Of a DNA stretch of 20,201 nucleotides, positions 1-9,639 are shown one piece after another. Source of the stretch: a virus; IMG/VR virus record IMGVR_UViG_3300048997_000491, positions 1 to 20,201 of that record. The stretch is one strand, 5' to 3'. The translations under genes were made by a program, and so were the position numbers. Under the pieces are notes generated by a model. It did no database searches. It was not told the DNA's origin and saw only the letters and a program-made list of their open reading frames with translations. Numbering within the stretch: position 1 is the stretch's first letter; each line of letters starts with the position of its first letter.

Positions 1-3000
1 TTACAGCCCCGTATATTGCGGCGACTCGACAACTGGCGGCGGACCCCAAGCGGGTGCATTGAACGGAATCTCCACCGGATCGCCAGCCTTGTTGACAACT
101 AGCCGGCCGCCATTATCGAGTAGCTGTATGCCGTCTTCGCGTGGAGTGGTGACCCAATGGGGCTTCGCCTTGACCATGGCGAGCCATTGATCCGCAGTCA
201 CCCCGTTTGATAATTTGGGCACCTGGAGTGACGGCACATCGAGCCGGTTCATCATCGTGCCAATATTGGCACGGACACTATCCTCGAACTGAGAGGGAAC
301 CCGTGGGCCGCCATATTCTGAGAGGAAGGCGTATTTGCCCAACACGGCCGTCACCGCATCGCTCGCCGGGTTGCCGCTTCCCTCATAGGCTTCCTTCGAA
401 TAGGCCAGTGTGTGGACGGCCTGGATGAGTGAGTCGATTTGGTCTTGTGGCGCGTTGGACTCCATCAGCGAGTGAACAAAACTTTTCATTGTCGTGTCAC
501 CCAAGAGGGCGGTTTTGATCTTCCCCATTTCCTGACTGCCGATCGTGTCGTCCCAAAACTCTTTTGCCTTAGGCCCGCTCTCTTTAATCGCGCCTCCCAT
601 ACCACGTGCGAGCAGTGCCGCATTGTGCGGGTCTCCAGTTTCTTCCAAATGCTGGACAATCTGATAAGCCGCCGGGAGCTTCCCCAGCGTGACCGCATCG
701 GCGAACACATCATTCCAGTGATCGCCCCATTGGGCTTTCATCGCCACCATGGCATCAGCAGATTTGGCAGGATCAGCCATGATATTGTGGGCGATCTCCT
801 GAGCCTGTGCAGTGCTTACAATGTGCTGCATCGCCTTCGGCACTCCCATCTGGGCTTGACGAGCGCCCATTGCGGTCGCGTATTCATCGACACTCTGAGG
901 GTTCTTGAAATCGAGTGCCTTGGCTTTCGCGTCCAACACGGGATCGATACGACGCAGGAAGCCAGCCGGATCAGCATCCTTACCCATTAGCTGTTGGTTC
1001 TGCGCCTTGGCAGCGGCATCGAAGTGTTCGACAATCTGTTTGTTTTTCACATACAAGTCGGGATTGGGATTTGCGTCCAAATCGTGGTGCAGCTTGTCGC
1101 TGATGTCCTGGATCTGCCTCGGGGTCATCGTGCGGATCTGCGTCGCGTATTGGCCGATCTGTTTGGCTTGATCGAGACCGTCGAGTGCCTTGTCGGCTTG
1201 ATCGGGCGGCAAGTAGTGGCGGATCGTGTTCGGGTCATAGACAGTGGAAGCGTCGTTCTGCCCATCGGCGAGCTTCGCCGCGACCCCGGGAATCCAGCGT
1301 TCCATCTTGCGCCGTTCCTCAAAGGAGCGGGCGTTCATTTCCTCAAAGGCTTGTCCGATCCGCGCCATAGCGGCGTGCCGGACTTCCGGCGGCGCATTGG
1401 GCGGAATCATGTTAATCATCTGTTCCCTAGAGGGGAACGGGACCAATCCTTTCGCGGCCTGTTGGGCGGGTGCGGATGCCGGCACCTTCTCGCCAGCTAC
1501 CGTATCGGGACTCGCATACGCGGCTGCCTGCGCATCGTGCAGTTTCTCCGCATAGGCGGTCGCATGTTCGGGTGTGTCGAACTTGCCGAGGAATTGTCCG
1601 GTCTTCTTGTATTGGTCGATTGCCTGTTGATCGGAGAGGATGCCCGAACCATCGGCGGCCACGGTCGGAATGAGAACTTCCTTGCCATCCTGATTGAAGC
1701 TCATCGATCTCACGGTGCTGATCGAGCCGTCTGCGTTCTTTACGACCGGCCGATTGGCGAGGTCGATGTTGCCCTTGTCGAGTAGACCGGGAGCCGCCCC
1801 GGTTGGAGCACCAGACTCGCCAGCGCCAGTCGGCGGAGATTGAGTCGCTGCGGTTGACTGCCGGTATGTCTGATAAGCCTGTTGTGCCTGTTGCACCATC
1901 TGCGGATAGGAACCGACCGGATGGACGAGTTCGCTATCCTTTTCAGTGCCCCGTAGCGGGCCAGCGAATGCGGCACCGCCCGAGTTCGCCATTTCGCGAA
2001 GATTGTCATTCAGGGGTAGGAGATCGGCGCGCTTACCCAGACCGAGCACGGTGACCGATTTGGCCCCGCCCTTCTTGAGAGCGTCGATCTCCTTCGGAAC
2101 TACATCAATCTGGCCGGGTGCATTAGAGACACCAGTGCTCAGTAGGATATCCTGACCAGCAAAGTAGCCGCCCGGTCGGGAGTCGATGAAATCCAAAACC
2201 TGTTGCGGCTTCCGCGATACCGCTGCGTCCTTTTCGGTCTCAGCGGGACTCTTGCCCCATGAGCCTTGGACGCCGTGTTGTATGGCACCAGCGGCAATCG
2301 AGTCGCCGACACCACGGAACTTGACCGGACTCGTGTCGTTAGGCGAACCCTGTTCTTGTTCGGGTTGCTGGCGGCTGCCGGAAGTGCCGAGCCGGGCGAG
2401 GACGCCGCCCACATAGGATGAGGTCGGGAACCCATTGCCGTCTTTTTTGTCGGCGATCCAAGGTGTAGGGCTACCCGGCGGAGCGACATTGCCCGGCCCG
2501 GAGAAATAGGCGACAGCGACGCGCGAGGCATCGCCATTGTAGCGTTGAGAATAATCATCGATCAGCCGCCCGCTGACCGCCATTCGATCCTTTTCGTTGC
2601 TGTAGCTCTCGCCAGCCTGCTTGTGTTCGTTAAAGGTCCCTTCAAGGATTTGAGATTGTCCGCTAGCACCTTGAATGCTGACCGAGTTGGGGCCGCTGCC
2701 TTCCTGACCATAGATGGCCGATTGGAGAGCCGAACTGCCGCCCTTGCCGCCCGGAACCGGCGCACCCTTGTAGGAGGGCAAAGGGCCGCCATTCATCCAG
2801 TAATTTATGATCTGGTCACTCAGTTCTTTACCATCTTGCGTGCGACCGCGTGTTTGAGCTTCGTATTCCTCCCGCTTTACCGTGTCGTTCAGTTCACGGA
2901 ACTTCAACGGATCGGCTTGCGGACCATACTTATCGAGAATGGAATGTGCGGTGGTGTAGTCGCCACGGGCAACAGCCCCATTGACCCGAGCTTCGATGTT

Positions 3001-3687
3001 CGTGGTGACGGCGTGTTGTCTCAGGCTCGCCCGCCTATCATCGGGGACGATGCCGTATTTGAGTTGTTCGTTCTGGACCAAACCGTTCGTGGCACGATCA
3101 ATGTCGCTTTCGGCAATCTGATCGTTGCTGTAGTTGAGCGACGAACTGGTATGCGCGGACGCGATCAATGAATTGTTTGTCTCTTCGGCGTATTGCTTTT
3201 GCGCCTCTAACCCGAAACGGAACACTTCGTCAGTGTGGCCCATGTAGTAGCGACGGGCTTCCTGATTGTATGTGTTTCTTGCGACCGGATTTGTCAGCGT
3301 GTTGCCGATATCGTTATAGGCTTTTTCCATCTCCGCTGTTGCGGCTGGCAATGCGTCGAGGGCTTCCCTGCCTCTCAGGTTAAACAAGCCTTTGTTGGCA
3401 TCGGTGCCGTCTCCACGCAGGATGGTATTGACGGCTTTCACATATTGGTCGGTGCCCGCGTTGGCATCCGTGGTGTTCTTAACACCCTGGATATTGAGAG
3501 CAGCTTGACCTAGTTCATTCGAGCCTTGTTCAATCCGAGCACCAGCTTGTTGTTCAGCCGCCCCTTGTAGTCCGCCAAACTGTCCGGTATCGGTTTGTAT
3601 GCGCTGATAATCATCCAGCGGCCCCTTGGGCGTCTGCACGTCCGGGTTTTGCACGATGCTGGGGGAGTACCCAATAATCTTTGCCAT
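1..3687 (-). CDS. gp16-like ejection protein with transglycosylase-like and SGNH-like domains
   Basis: A 1228-residue protein that probably enters the cell envelope at infection and opens peptidoglycan for DNA delivery. Residues about 320-435 resemble a soluble lytic transglycosylase: a candidate catalytic Glu329 in YGQEGSG, then GASGQSQILEGTF and an AVAYFSGPGN segment. Residues about 457-605 resemble an SGNH/GDSL hydrolase: GDSIAAG with candidate Ser463, STGVSN, and a terminal VHP with His589. Residues about 639-725 match a module (GNIDLANRPVVKNADGSIST and onward) that I recall from many phage virion proteins and whose role I do not know. The remainder is mostly helical and charged. Length and last place in a 13-14-16 gene order fit T7 gp16. 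Its ATG overlaps the stop of the gp14-like gene (TAATG). No separate gp15-like gene lies between them. The domain calls are by eye; the family assignment is inferred from order and size. Confidence 0.8.
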   Translation of the reverse strand: MAKIIGYSPSIVQNPDVQTPKGPLDDYQRIQTDTGQFGGLQGAAEQQAGARIEQGSNELGQAALNIQGVKNTTDANAGTDQYVKAVNTILRGDGTDANKGLFNLRGREALDALPAATAEMEKAYNDIGNTLTNPVARNTYNQEARRYYMGHTDEVFRFGLEAQKQYAEETNNSLIASAHTSSSLNYSNDQIAESDIDRATNGLVQNEQLKYGIVPDDRRASLRQHAVTTNIEARVNGAVARGDYTTAHSILDKYGPQADPLKFRELNDTVKREEYEAQTRGRTQDGKELSDQIINYWMNGGPLPSYKGAPVPGGKGGSSALQSAIYGQEGSGPNSVSIQGASGQSQILEGTFNEHKQAGESYSNEKDRMAVSGRLIDDYSQRYNGDASRVAVAYFSGPGNVAPPGSPTPWIADKKDGNGFPTSSYVGGVLARLGTSGSRQQPEQEQGSPNDTSPVKFRGVGDSIAAGAIQHGVQGSWGKSPAETEKDAAVSRKPQQVLDFIDSRPGGYFAGQDILLSTGVSNAPGQIDVVPKEIDALKKGGAKSVTVLGLGKRADLLPLNDNLREMANSGGAAFAGPLRGTEKDSELVHPVGSYPQMVQQAQQAYQTYRQSTAATQSPPTGAGESGAPTGAAPGLLDKGNIDLANRPVVKNADGSISTVRSMSFNQDGKEVLIPTVAADGSGILSDQQAIDQYKKTGQFLGKFDTPEHATAYAEKLHDAQAAAYASPDTVAGEKVPASAPAQQAAKGLVPFPSREQMINMIPPNAPPEVRHAAMARIGQAFEEMNARSFEERRKMERWIPGVAAKLADGQNDASTVYDPNTIRHYLPPDQADKALDGLDQAKQIGQYATQIRTMTPRQIQDISDKLHHDLDANPNPDLYVKNKQIVEHFDAAAKAQNQQLMGKDADPAGFLRRIDPVLDAKAKALDFKNPQSVDEYATAMGARQAQMGVPKAMQHIVSTAQAQEIAHNIMADPAKSADAMVAMKAQWGDHWNDVFADAVTLGKLPAAYQIVQHLEETGDPHNAALLARGMGGAIKESGPKAKEFWDDTIGSQEMGKIKTALLGDTTMKSFVHSLMESNAPQDQIDSLIQAVHTLAYSKEAYEGSGNPASDAVTAVLGKYAFLSEYGGPRVPSQFEDSVRANIGTMMNRLDVPSLQVPKLSNGVTADQWLAMVKAKPHWVTTPREDGIQLLDNGGRLVVNKAGDPVEIPFNAPAWGPPPVVESPQYTGL

Positions 3688-4280
3688 TAGTAGAGGCCCC
3701 CGGTTCCACTAGACGCGCCACCGCCAACAAACGGGGTGAGACCATTGGTCTGCATCCACGCGTATTTCCCGGTAAGATTGCTGGCCCCTTGGAGGAGTGA
3801 ACCGCCGGCACCGATCAAACCGGCAATGGGAGCTTGTGCCGCCTTCTGTGCCTCAAGCCCGGCAGTCGCGCCGAAATTGCTTGCCTGTGTCTGATAGCCG
3901 TATTGCTGGAGGGCAGCTTCTTGAACTGTGTTTTCGGTGCTCAGCTTGCCCGTCTCTCGCATCGACACCCCGATATCCTTGGCCGATCCCGAATTGGGAT
4001 CGATGTAGCCGGCCCCAAAGGCGGCCTTGGCTTGCGAGGATCGTTCGGCATTGGCGAGGCTGACCTGTTCGGCCTGAGTCGCGCCCGCCTGGGCGGCATA
4101 TTCTTTGTTCTGTTCGGCTACCGTTTGGTTATTGATCGCTACCTGAGACTGGTATTTGGCTTCGGCGGCTTGTGCATTGGCAGACTGGATCTGACCCAAC
4201 ACACTAACTCCGGTGCCCACGCCACCCGCGATAAGGCTCGCCGTTGCCAATGTGGTTGCGGATATCGGATCAAATCCCAT
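3687..4280 (-). CDS. gp14-like internal virion/ejection protein
   Basis: A 197-residue Ala/Gln/Gly-rich protein. The N-terminus (ISATTLATASLIAGGVGTGV) is a hydrophobic, membrane-active-looking helix. A long Ala/Gln helix follows (IQSANAQAAEAKYQSQVAIN), then GSAKDIG and a Gly-rich end. This composition and layout are typical of T7 gp14-type proteins, which are ejected into the outer membrane to start the DNA channel. It sits between the gp13-like and gp16-like genes with one-base TAATG overlaps on both sides, implying translational coupling. The assignment rests on context and composition, because such proteins diverge quickly. Confidence 0.7.
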   Translation of the reverse strand: MGFDPISATTLATASLIAGGVGTGVSVLGQIQSANAQAAEAKYQSQVAINNQTVAEQNKEYAAQAGATQAEQVSLANAERSSQAKAAFGAGYIDPNSGSAKDIGVSMRETGKLSTENTVQEAALQQYGYQTQASNFGATAGLEAQKAAQAPIAGLIGAGGSLLQGASNLTGKYAWMQTNGLTPFVGGGASSGTGGLY

Positions 4281-4732
4281 TACTCAAATCGTAGCTCCCT
4301 GTATGTGAGTCCAGTCTGCGCAACAAACTCGCCGACGATCTTGAACCCAATCATTTGCAGGAACCGAAGCCCCTGCGTGTAGAAATCCGCACAACGACCC
4401 GCGACAGGCTTGCCCATCGCCATGCTGGTTAATTCCTCCCGGCACCGTCGCACAACCTCAAAGGGATGCCGGGTAACCAACTCGGTAGTGAGTAACCAGC
4501 CGCCCCATTCGCGATCCATAAATGATCCGGTAATCCCAGCGAGAACGGCAAGCTCCCCGTTGAGGGTTGCCGCCTTTGCTTGAACCGACCTGACCAACAA
4601 ATCCTGCATGGCAAAATCCAATTGCGGTTCGGTCCATCCCAATCCCAATATCTCGGCAAGTTCGTCCTTTCGGAGTTTTTGCCGCATATCCTGAATATGA
4701 TCGGAACGCGCCGGAACGATCTCGTATCGCAT
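4280..4732 (-). CDS. gp13-like internal virion protein (DUF2833/GNAT-like fold)
   Basis: A 150-residue protein beginning MRYEIVPARSDHIQDMRQKL, the usual opening of the phage gp13/DUF2833 family, which has an acetyltransferase-like (GNAT) fold. The central part (ATLNGELAVLAGITG followed by WLLTTELVTRHPF) and the C-terminal LRFLQMIGFKIVGEF keep the strand-helix pattern of that fold. In T7, gp13 is needed for assembly of the internal core and is not known to act as an enzyme. The gene starts 22 bases after the nozzle stop and runs into the gp14-like ATG. A true acetyltransferase is possible but less likely in this setting. Confidence 0.65.
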   Translation of the reverse strand: MRYEIVPARSDHIQDMRQKLRKDELAEILGLGWTEPQLDFAMQDLLVRSVQAKAATLNGELAVLAGITGSFMDREWGGWLLTTELVTRHPFEVVRRCREELTSMAMGKPVAGRCADFYTQGLRFLQMIGFKIVGEFVAQTGLTYRELRFE

Positions 4733-4754
4733 CAGATATTTACAAATCCGGCAT

Positions 4755-7700
4755 TTAGCCGCGAGGCTGCTGCGGCTGCCGTTGTTGTTTCTCGCTCTCC
4801 GGGGTGACGACCGCTTCCGGCAAGTCGCCTGGGTTATACATCGGGACGATATCCAGGATCGTCATCGGCAAGGGCAAATCTTGCTGCATCGCCACCTGTC
4901 CGGGACGCCGCCATGCCGCTTGAAGGTTTTTATATTCATCCCCGGTGAACAGGTTATTGACGGTCTGTCCGCCTGGACTCGTATAGGTGGAACCCTGTGA
5001 GGGAACCACGAACATGCTAGACCATGCCGGGTTAATCACTGGCGGAGACAGGGTTGAACCGTCTACCTGATTGGTGCCCATCTTGAAGTTGCCAGTATCG
5101 GCCACCCGGACCGTGCATGCCTGGATCGACTTGCGCCGACCCTGAGCGGTCGGCTGCCCGTCATCCAGGTAGATCGATTGGAGTTGCGCCGTAAAGGGGA
5201 ACCCGATCTTCACATCGCTTGCCGCAAATGGCAGCGTGACATTGCCCGAGGCAGAAACGGTGAGGGGACCAATCGGAACCCCATCCGCCACTCCGTAGCC
5301 GAATTGACCCACAAGATGCTGTAACCCGCCTATTGTGGTCACATTTACAGTGACGGACCATGCACCCGCCGGTTGGTTCCGAGGTAGGATCGTGTTCGGG
5401 ATGGTGTTCTGGCACGGAAATAGCCAAGTCCCGATCACCTGACTCGCACTCACATACGACGTGATGGTAGCGATGCCGCCACCCATGCGGATCGTCTGTC
5501 CGACATGAGCGGGAACCCAAATCGAACTTAATGAAATAAAAGTGACACCCGCGCCGCTTGCGGCGTTGGCGACTATTCCACTGGCCGGGAATATCAGCGG
5601 GGTAGAGACCGCACAATCCACACACCAGGAGTCTTCAACCGAGTTCCATAGCCGGTTGTCCATCCGCTCGATACAAAAGATCGAACCGCTGGTCGGATTG
5701 TAAGGACGCTCAACGACCGCATAGAGCGCGTTAACGGGCGGCTCACTTACCTGTGCGAGACAGATAAAATTGCCCTGTGTGTCATGTCTGGCCCAAGCCG
5801 AAATCTCCTGTTCTTTGAGGAAGGTCAGCGAGAGCAAGGTGCCGTCATTTCTGACCATCCATAGGAGCTTGTAAGGCTCCTCGCACCATGCCCAGGACGT
5901 GATCGTGTAGCCCTGGAAGAGATGCGATGACAGAACCGTGAGATCGGTGCCGGTGTAGATGTTGGCAAAGAAATTATAGCTTAAGTCTCTGACAACGCTA
6001 CCCCGACTCTGGATATACAAAATATCGTAGTTAATTACCACGGGCGGAACGGTGGTGTTGATTCCGTTATAGGCTTGTGGCACTGCCGCAATACTACTCG
6101 GTGTAATGGCTTGAACTGAGGTTGCGCCGAAAGAGCCTGGACCGAGGATTTGATACGCTTGGAGTCCGGTCAACACGACCAGCCCCCCCGGCATGGTCAC
6201 AAGAAATTGGATGCCATTCACTTCTTGGGCAAATGGAGTGACGGTAATTGCATCGTCCGCCTGCGAGGGGATGCGGGTGTCGAAGTTAAGGAAGTCGCCC
6301 GGATGGGAGAACCACAAGGTATCCGGCTGGTTCAACGTCTGTGCGTAAGCCCGACGTTCCTGGAAATAGGCGACGCATCCCGGATAGGTTCCCGTGAGCG
6401 GTCCCACGTTCAATGTGGCTGTGGCCCCGCTACCGGTGCCGCTAGTAAAGACCACGGTATCGGTGTTGCGATAATCATGGCCGGGATCGAGAACCACAAC
6501 GGCAGAGATAATTCCGCCGATGATGACGGGGATGCCCGAGAACCCGCTGCCGGTGCCGCTGGTTACGGTGACGGTATCGCCGGTCGCATATAAGGTTCCC
6601 CCATTGGTCATCGTCACCCATAGGATTTGACCCGGCGCAAAAGGGTTGCGGTGCACGGGCGGGACTTGGGCGAGATCCGGGGTGATATTGGAGTCGATGA
6701 ATTGCGTCGAAAAGGTAAAGCCCACATATCCAGTAATCGATCCGGCCGGCGGAGGTAGCGCATCTGTGGTGCTTGCCGGCTTGGTGTTGTAGTTGGCGAG
6801 CGTGCGATAAACGTTGTAATAGGCCGCCCCTGTTACACCCGTCCACGCAACCACATTGGAGCCGGCGGTGACGGACATATCGACCCCATTGGTAACGACT
6901 GCCATGGGGGTGCCGATTGATTCTTGCGCAGTTGCCGCGTCTACTGCAGTGATCACATAACCGTAAGAACAGGGCAGGATATGCGGGGTTGTCGCCGTGG
7001 TGGGCTGCACGGTCGCAATCACGCTTACATTGGTCGGCGCGGTAATGAGGGCGGCGAAACTAGCCGCTGTGATCGTCCAGTTGTTGGTAGCGAACCGCTT
7101 TAGTTCCTGCGGTGGATAATTGGGATGGGTGAGCGACATCACGTCGGCGGATTGCGTGTATTTCACCAGCGGCATATCAGAAGCCACATACGGGGTGGTC
7201 AGCGTGAAGATGCGGGAGACGCCGCCTCCGCTCGTGTATGCGGTAAAGCCAGTCGCGTTGACGTTGTTGCCGTCGAGATCGAGCAACCCAAACGTGGTCG
7301 CAGTGAGGGCGTTGACCCGGTAGGTGTTGGCGTTCAACTGCGTCATGCCAAGGACGCCGTTGATGAAGACCCAATCGTTCGACGCGAAGCCGTGAGGGGT
7401 GCTAGTGGTGATCACGCACGGATTGGCCTGGGTGGCTCCAGTGATTGTTTTCGCCGCTTCCAGAACGTATGCGCCGTTCGAGACGACGCGCATGTAATTA
7501 TCACCAAACTCCAGCACGTAGCCTTGATTGATGTTGAACGCGAACGGGATCAACCAAGGCGGGGAGTTCACACCCGGTATCTGTTTGGAGCGTCCGACGA
7601 ATGCAGTGCCGGCCCGGCTAGTAGCGCCGCCTTTGAAATTGACGAACAGGTTCCGCATCGTTGCGGCGCTTGAGTGCCATTTTCCTAGATCGGTTCTGCC

Positions 7701-7760
7701 GAAAAGGTTGGGTGATATTTCTCCAGTCGAAAAGGCTGCCTGAATGAAGGGGATTGAAAT
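4755..7760 (-). CDS. gp12-like tail nozzle (tail tubular protein B) with non-AUG start
   Basis: A large structural protein of the tail tube tip. From the first ATG (7658) it is 967 residues, but the frame stays open upstream to a TAA at 7806-7808. The upstream part reads FIQAAFSTGEISPNLFGR then TDLGKWHSSAAT before MRNLFVNFKGG. I recall this as the family's usual N-terminus, so the real start lies upstream. An ATT at 7758-7760, 11 bases after GGAGG (7772-7776), is the best candidate and adds 34 residues. Domains numbered from the ATG: an FCCH-like module about 73-150 (PHGF, GMTQLNANTY, TTFGLLDLDG, YTSGGG); a fibronectin-like part about 205-325; a Gly/Thr repeat module about 345-420 (TSGTGSG twice); and the nozzle core from about 425 (CVAYFQERRAYAQTLNQPDT, WFSHPGDFLNFDTR). 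The end is Gln/Pro-rich. Confidence 0.78.
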   Translation of the reverse strand: MSIPFIQAAFSTGEISPNLFGRTDLGKWHSSAATMRNLFVNFKGGATSRAGTAFVGRSKQIPGVNSPPWLIPFAFNINQGYVLEFGDNYMRVVSNGAYVLEAAKTITGATQANPCVITTSTPHGFASNDWVFINGVLGMTQLNANTYRVNALTATTFGLLDLDGNNVNATGFTAYTSGGGVSRIFTLTTPYVASDMPLVKYTQSADVMSLTHPNYPPQELKRFATNNWTITAASFAALITAPTNVSVIATVQPTTATTPHILPCSYGYVITAVDAATAQESIGTPMAVVTNGVDMSVTAGSNVVAWTGVTGAAYYNVYRTLANYNTKPASTTDALPPPAGSITGYVGFTFSTQFIDSNITPDLAQVPPVHRNPFAPGQILWVTMTNGGTLYATGDTVTVTSGTGSGFSGIPVIIGGIISAVVVLDPGHDYRNTDTVVFTSGTGSGATATLNVGPLTGTYPGCVAYFQERRAYAQTLNQPDTLWFSHPGDFLNFDTRIPSQADDAITVTPFAQEVNGIQFLVTMPGGLVVLTGLQAYQILGPGSFGATSVQAITPSSIAAVPQAYNGINTTVPPVVINYDILYIQSRGSVVRDLSYNFFANIYTGTDLTVLSSHLFQGYTITSWAWCEEPYKLLWMVRNDGTLLSLTFLKEQEISAWARHDTQGNFICLAQVSEPPVNALYAVVERPYNPTSGSIFCIERMDNRLWNSVEDSWCVDCAVSTPLIFPASGIVANAASGAGVTFISLSSIWVPAHVGQTIRMGGGIATITSYVSASQVIGTWLFPCQNTIPNTILPRNQPAGAWSVTVNVTTIGGLQHLVGQFGYGVADGVPIGPLTVSASGNVTLPFAASDVKIGFPFTAQLQSIYLDDGQPTAQGRRKSIQACTVRVADTGNFKMGTNQVDGSTLSPPVINPAWSSMFVVPSQGSTYTSPGGQTVNNLFTGDEYKNLQAAWRRPGQVAMQQDLPLPMTILDIVPMYNPGDLPEAVVTPESEKQQRQPQQPRG

Positions 7761-7888
7761 GTAAGTCCGGGCCTCCGCACTTGTTGAAACGGGCGATCCG
7801 GATATTTACTTTTTTATGGCGTTTCAATTTGTCGGACTGTTCTTGTCATACCGCTTGCTAGCACTGACTCTCAGTTTTCGCTTTGGAG

Positions 7889-8965
7889 TCAGAGTGTGGA
7901 GCCGTCAGCAAAGTTGAATGAAGACCAGGAGGAACCGCAGGAGCCGCCTTCGTTCCATCCCTGATGGAAACCGGTGCGTGCATAGCGAGCACGTATCCAG
8001 GACGCGTCCCGGTTTAGTGTCGTCACTCCTTCATTGGCATTGGAAGCACGGGCCTGGATTAGGACCGCCCTGGCAATCGCCACCTGTTGGTTCAGCATCG
8101 CCATCGCGAGCTTCTTGTCTTCGACGACGGCCATAGCCAGCTTGGATGCCAGCGCAGCCACATATGCTTCTTCGAACTGTGCCGACCATTCGTCGGGGTC
8201 GTTGATGTCAGCGGTATAGACGACTTGGGCAGCCCGCACGTTGCTCAGGATGACCGTTGCCGACGCACCCAGCCCATAGGCACTACCATCGCCGAATTGG
8301 GTCACTCCCCATTGCGCCGTGACGATATCCGTGGCGACCACATAGGAAGCCGGGGCCATTCGGCTCATCTGATAGGTCTGCACGCTGCCGACGAACGGGA
8401 TTGAACTGACCGCATTGCCCGAAACATTCGACGGCACACGGCCATTGATCGTGAACGCGTTGGGATGCGCGTAAAGGAAGGTTGCGGTGAAAGACGTTCC
8501 GGTTGTCGCAGTGACGGTAACGATCTCGGTATTCACGCCATCATTGATTGTCAGATAGCAGCCCGGCGTGATCGCCCAGCCGGCATCGCTGATCGTTCCG
8601 GACATTTGTGCCGGGGTGACCGTAGCCAAGCCGACCGCTACCGGTGTGCTCGAATAGGTGTAGAAATCCACGAACGGGGCGGATTGCTGCGGCACGAACC
8701 GCACTTGCAGGCAATCCGTGGGCATCAGGTATTCATAAAGAAATCCGTTTGGAACTTGCTGCCCAGCGGTCGCATCCTGGACCAGTTCCATGGTCACTTG
8801 CTTGCGGGCAAAATCCCAATGGGCAGCATTAAGAAGCTGTTGCCGCAACGGGACATATTGACGGCTGGCCGCTCTAGCGGCGACTGTGCCCTCTTCCATA
8901 TCTCCTATTGCTTCGACGCCGAGGTAGTCGAGTGCCCGGTTAACAAGATCCGCTGGAAAGGTCAC
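7889..8965 (-). CDS. tail adaptor / tail tubular protein A (gp11, P22 gp4-like), third paralogue, with insert
   Basis: 358 residues, GTG start. GAGGAA lies seven bases upstream, and the ATG four bases upstream belongs to a different frame that stops quickly. The N-terminal ADLVNRALDYLGVEAIGDME and then LLNAAHWDFARKQVTME are the hallmark helices of the gp11/P22 gp4 adaptor family, which joins the portal to the tail tube. The C-terminal YTADINDPDEWSAQFEEAYV and LASKLAMAVVEDKKLAMAML helices are also typical. Unlike its two upstream relatives it carries a long beta-rich insert, about residues 75-205, and a Gly/Ser/Trp-rich tail. It is the last of three tandem paralogues and precedes the nozzle gene. 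Confidence 0.75.
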   Translation of the reverse strand: MTFPADLVNRALDYLGVEAIGDMEEGTVAARAASRQYVPLRQQLLNAAHWDFARKQVTMELVQDATAGQQVPNGFLYEYLMPTDCLQVRFVPQQSAPFVDFYTYSSTPVAVGLATVTPAQMSGTISDAGWAITPGCYLTINDGVNTEIVTVTATTGTSFTATFLYAHPNAFTINGRVPSNVSGNAVSSIPFVGSVQTYQMSRMAPASYVVATDIVTAQWGVTQFGDGSAYGLGASATVILSNVRAAQVVYTADINDPDEWSAQFEEAYVAALASKLAMAVVEDKKLAMAMLNQQVAIARAVLIQARASNANEGVTTLNRDASWIRARYARTGFHQGWNEGGSCGSSWSSFNFADGSTL

Positions 8966-8969
8966 TCAT

Positions 8970-9599
8970 TTATTCCTCACGCATAGCGGCTGTTTCGAGA
9001 TCCTGTGCCGACTCCTGTACCTTCATTTTCAGAAGATCCGGAGACTGCGACAAAACCACTGCGGCCTTTTTGGCGAGCGTCTGGGTGACCACATCCACGA
9101 ACATTGGTTCCCAAGTCGTCACGTCGATTACCCGGCCGGTGTAGACGGCAATAGCCGCCGGCATGTAGGTCAGGATGACTTCACTGGCTTGGCTGTTCGA
9201 GTTCAGAACCGAGGGGTCGTTCGCTACCGTAAACAGCACTGGAGCCGGATCAAAGGTCGGAACCGTGGCGGGCGACGAACGCACATACCTGAGATAGAGG
9301 CAGTCTGAGGGATAATTGTATTCGTATAGGTAGGGCGGCAACGCGTATGTGGTTGACCAAACGCCACCCCCGTAGAGCAATCCATTGGCCGCGTAGGCGG
9401 AACGGATCAGCGATAGGTTTGCGTAGCGGCGGGCGAACGGCCAGTCCTTGGCTCTCAGTGCTTCGTCGCGGGACTGACCATAGAGGCGGAGCATGACCCG
9501 AGAGGCGCGTGTGCCTTCGTTGATATCGCTGATCGCACGCGGATACCCGATGAGATCGAGTGCCTGATTTACTACGTCTTCCGGTGCGTTAACGGCCAT
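8970..9599 (-). CDS. tail adaptor (gp11/P22 gp4-like), second paralogue
   Basis: 209 residues starting at an ATG with a strong TTGGAGG site five bases upstream. Signature helices: EDVVNQALDLIGYPRAISDI, ASRVMLRLYGQSRDEALRAK and DWPFARRYANLSL, followed by YLYEYNYPSDCLYLRYVRSS. The C-terminal helices (TTWEPMFVDVVTQTLAKKAA) match the same parts of the neighbours. No large insert is present. The stop codon is four bases from the GTG of the next paralogue, so the two are probably coupled. It likely forms a ring under the portal, by family knowledge. Which of the three copies is the essential adaptor cannot be told from the sequence. Confidence 0.72.
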   Translation of the reverse strand: MAVNAPEDVVNQALDLIGYPRAISDINEGTRASRVMLRLYGQSRDEALRAKDWPFARRYANLSLIRSAYAANGLLYGGGVWSTTYALPPYLYEYNYPSDCLYLRYVRSSPATVPTFDPAPVLFTVANDPSVLNSNSQASEVILTYMPAAIAVYTGRVIDVTTWEPMFVDVVTQTLAKKAAVVLSQSPDLLKMKVQESAQDLETAAMREE

Positions 9600-9639
9600 A
9601 CCATTGCGGCCTCCAATTCAAATCCCTTGCCAGTGTTAT

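Noticed and set aside
439-990. Long plus-strand ORF inside the gp16-like gene
   Set aside because: Arg/His-rich shadow of the minus-strand gene, with no domain and no ribosome site; the minus frame has clear domains over the same bases.
7618-7827. 69-aa minus-strand ORF over the nozzle start
   Set aside because: Different frame from the conserved nozzle N-terminus; composition is basic and unstructured.
7866-7893. Weak hairpin TGACTC/GAGTCA at the end of the third adaptor gene
   Set aside because: Six-bp stem, 15-base loop, no T-run; not enough to call a terminator.
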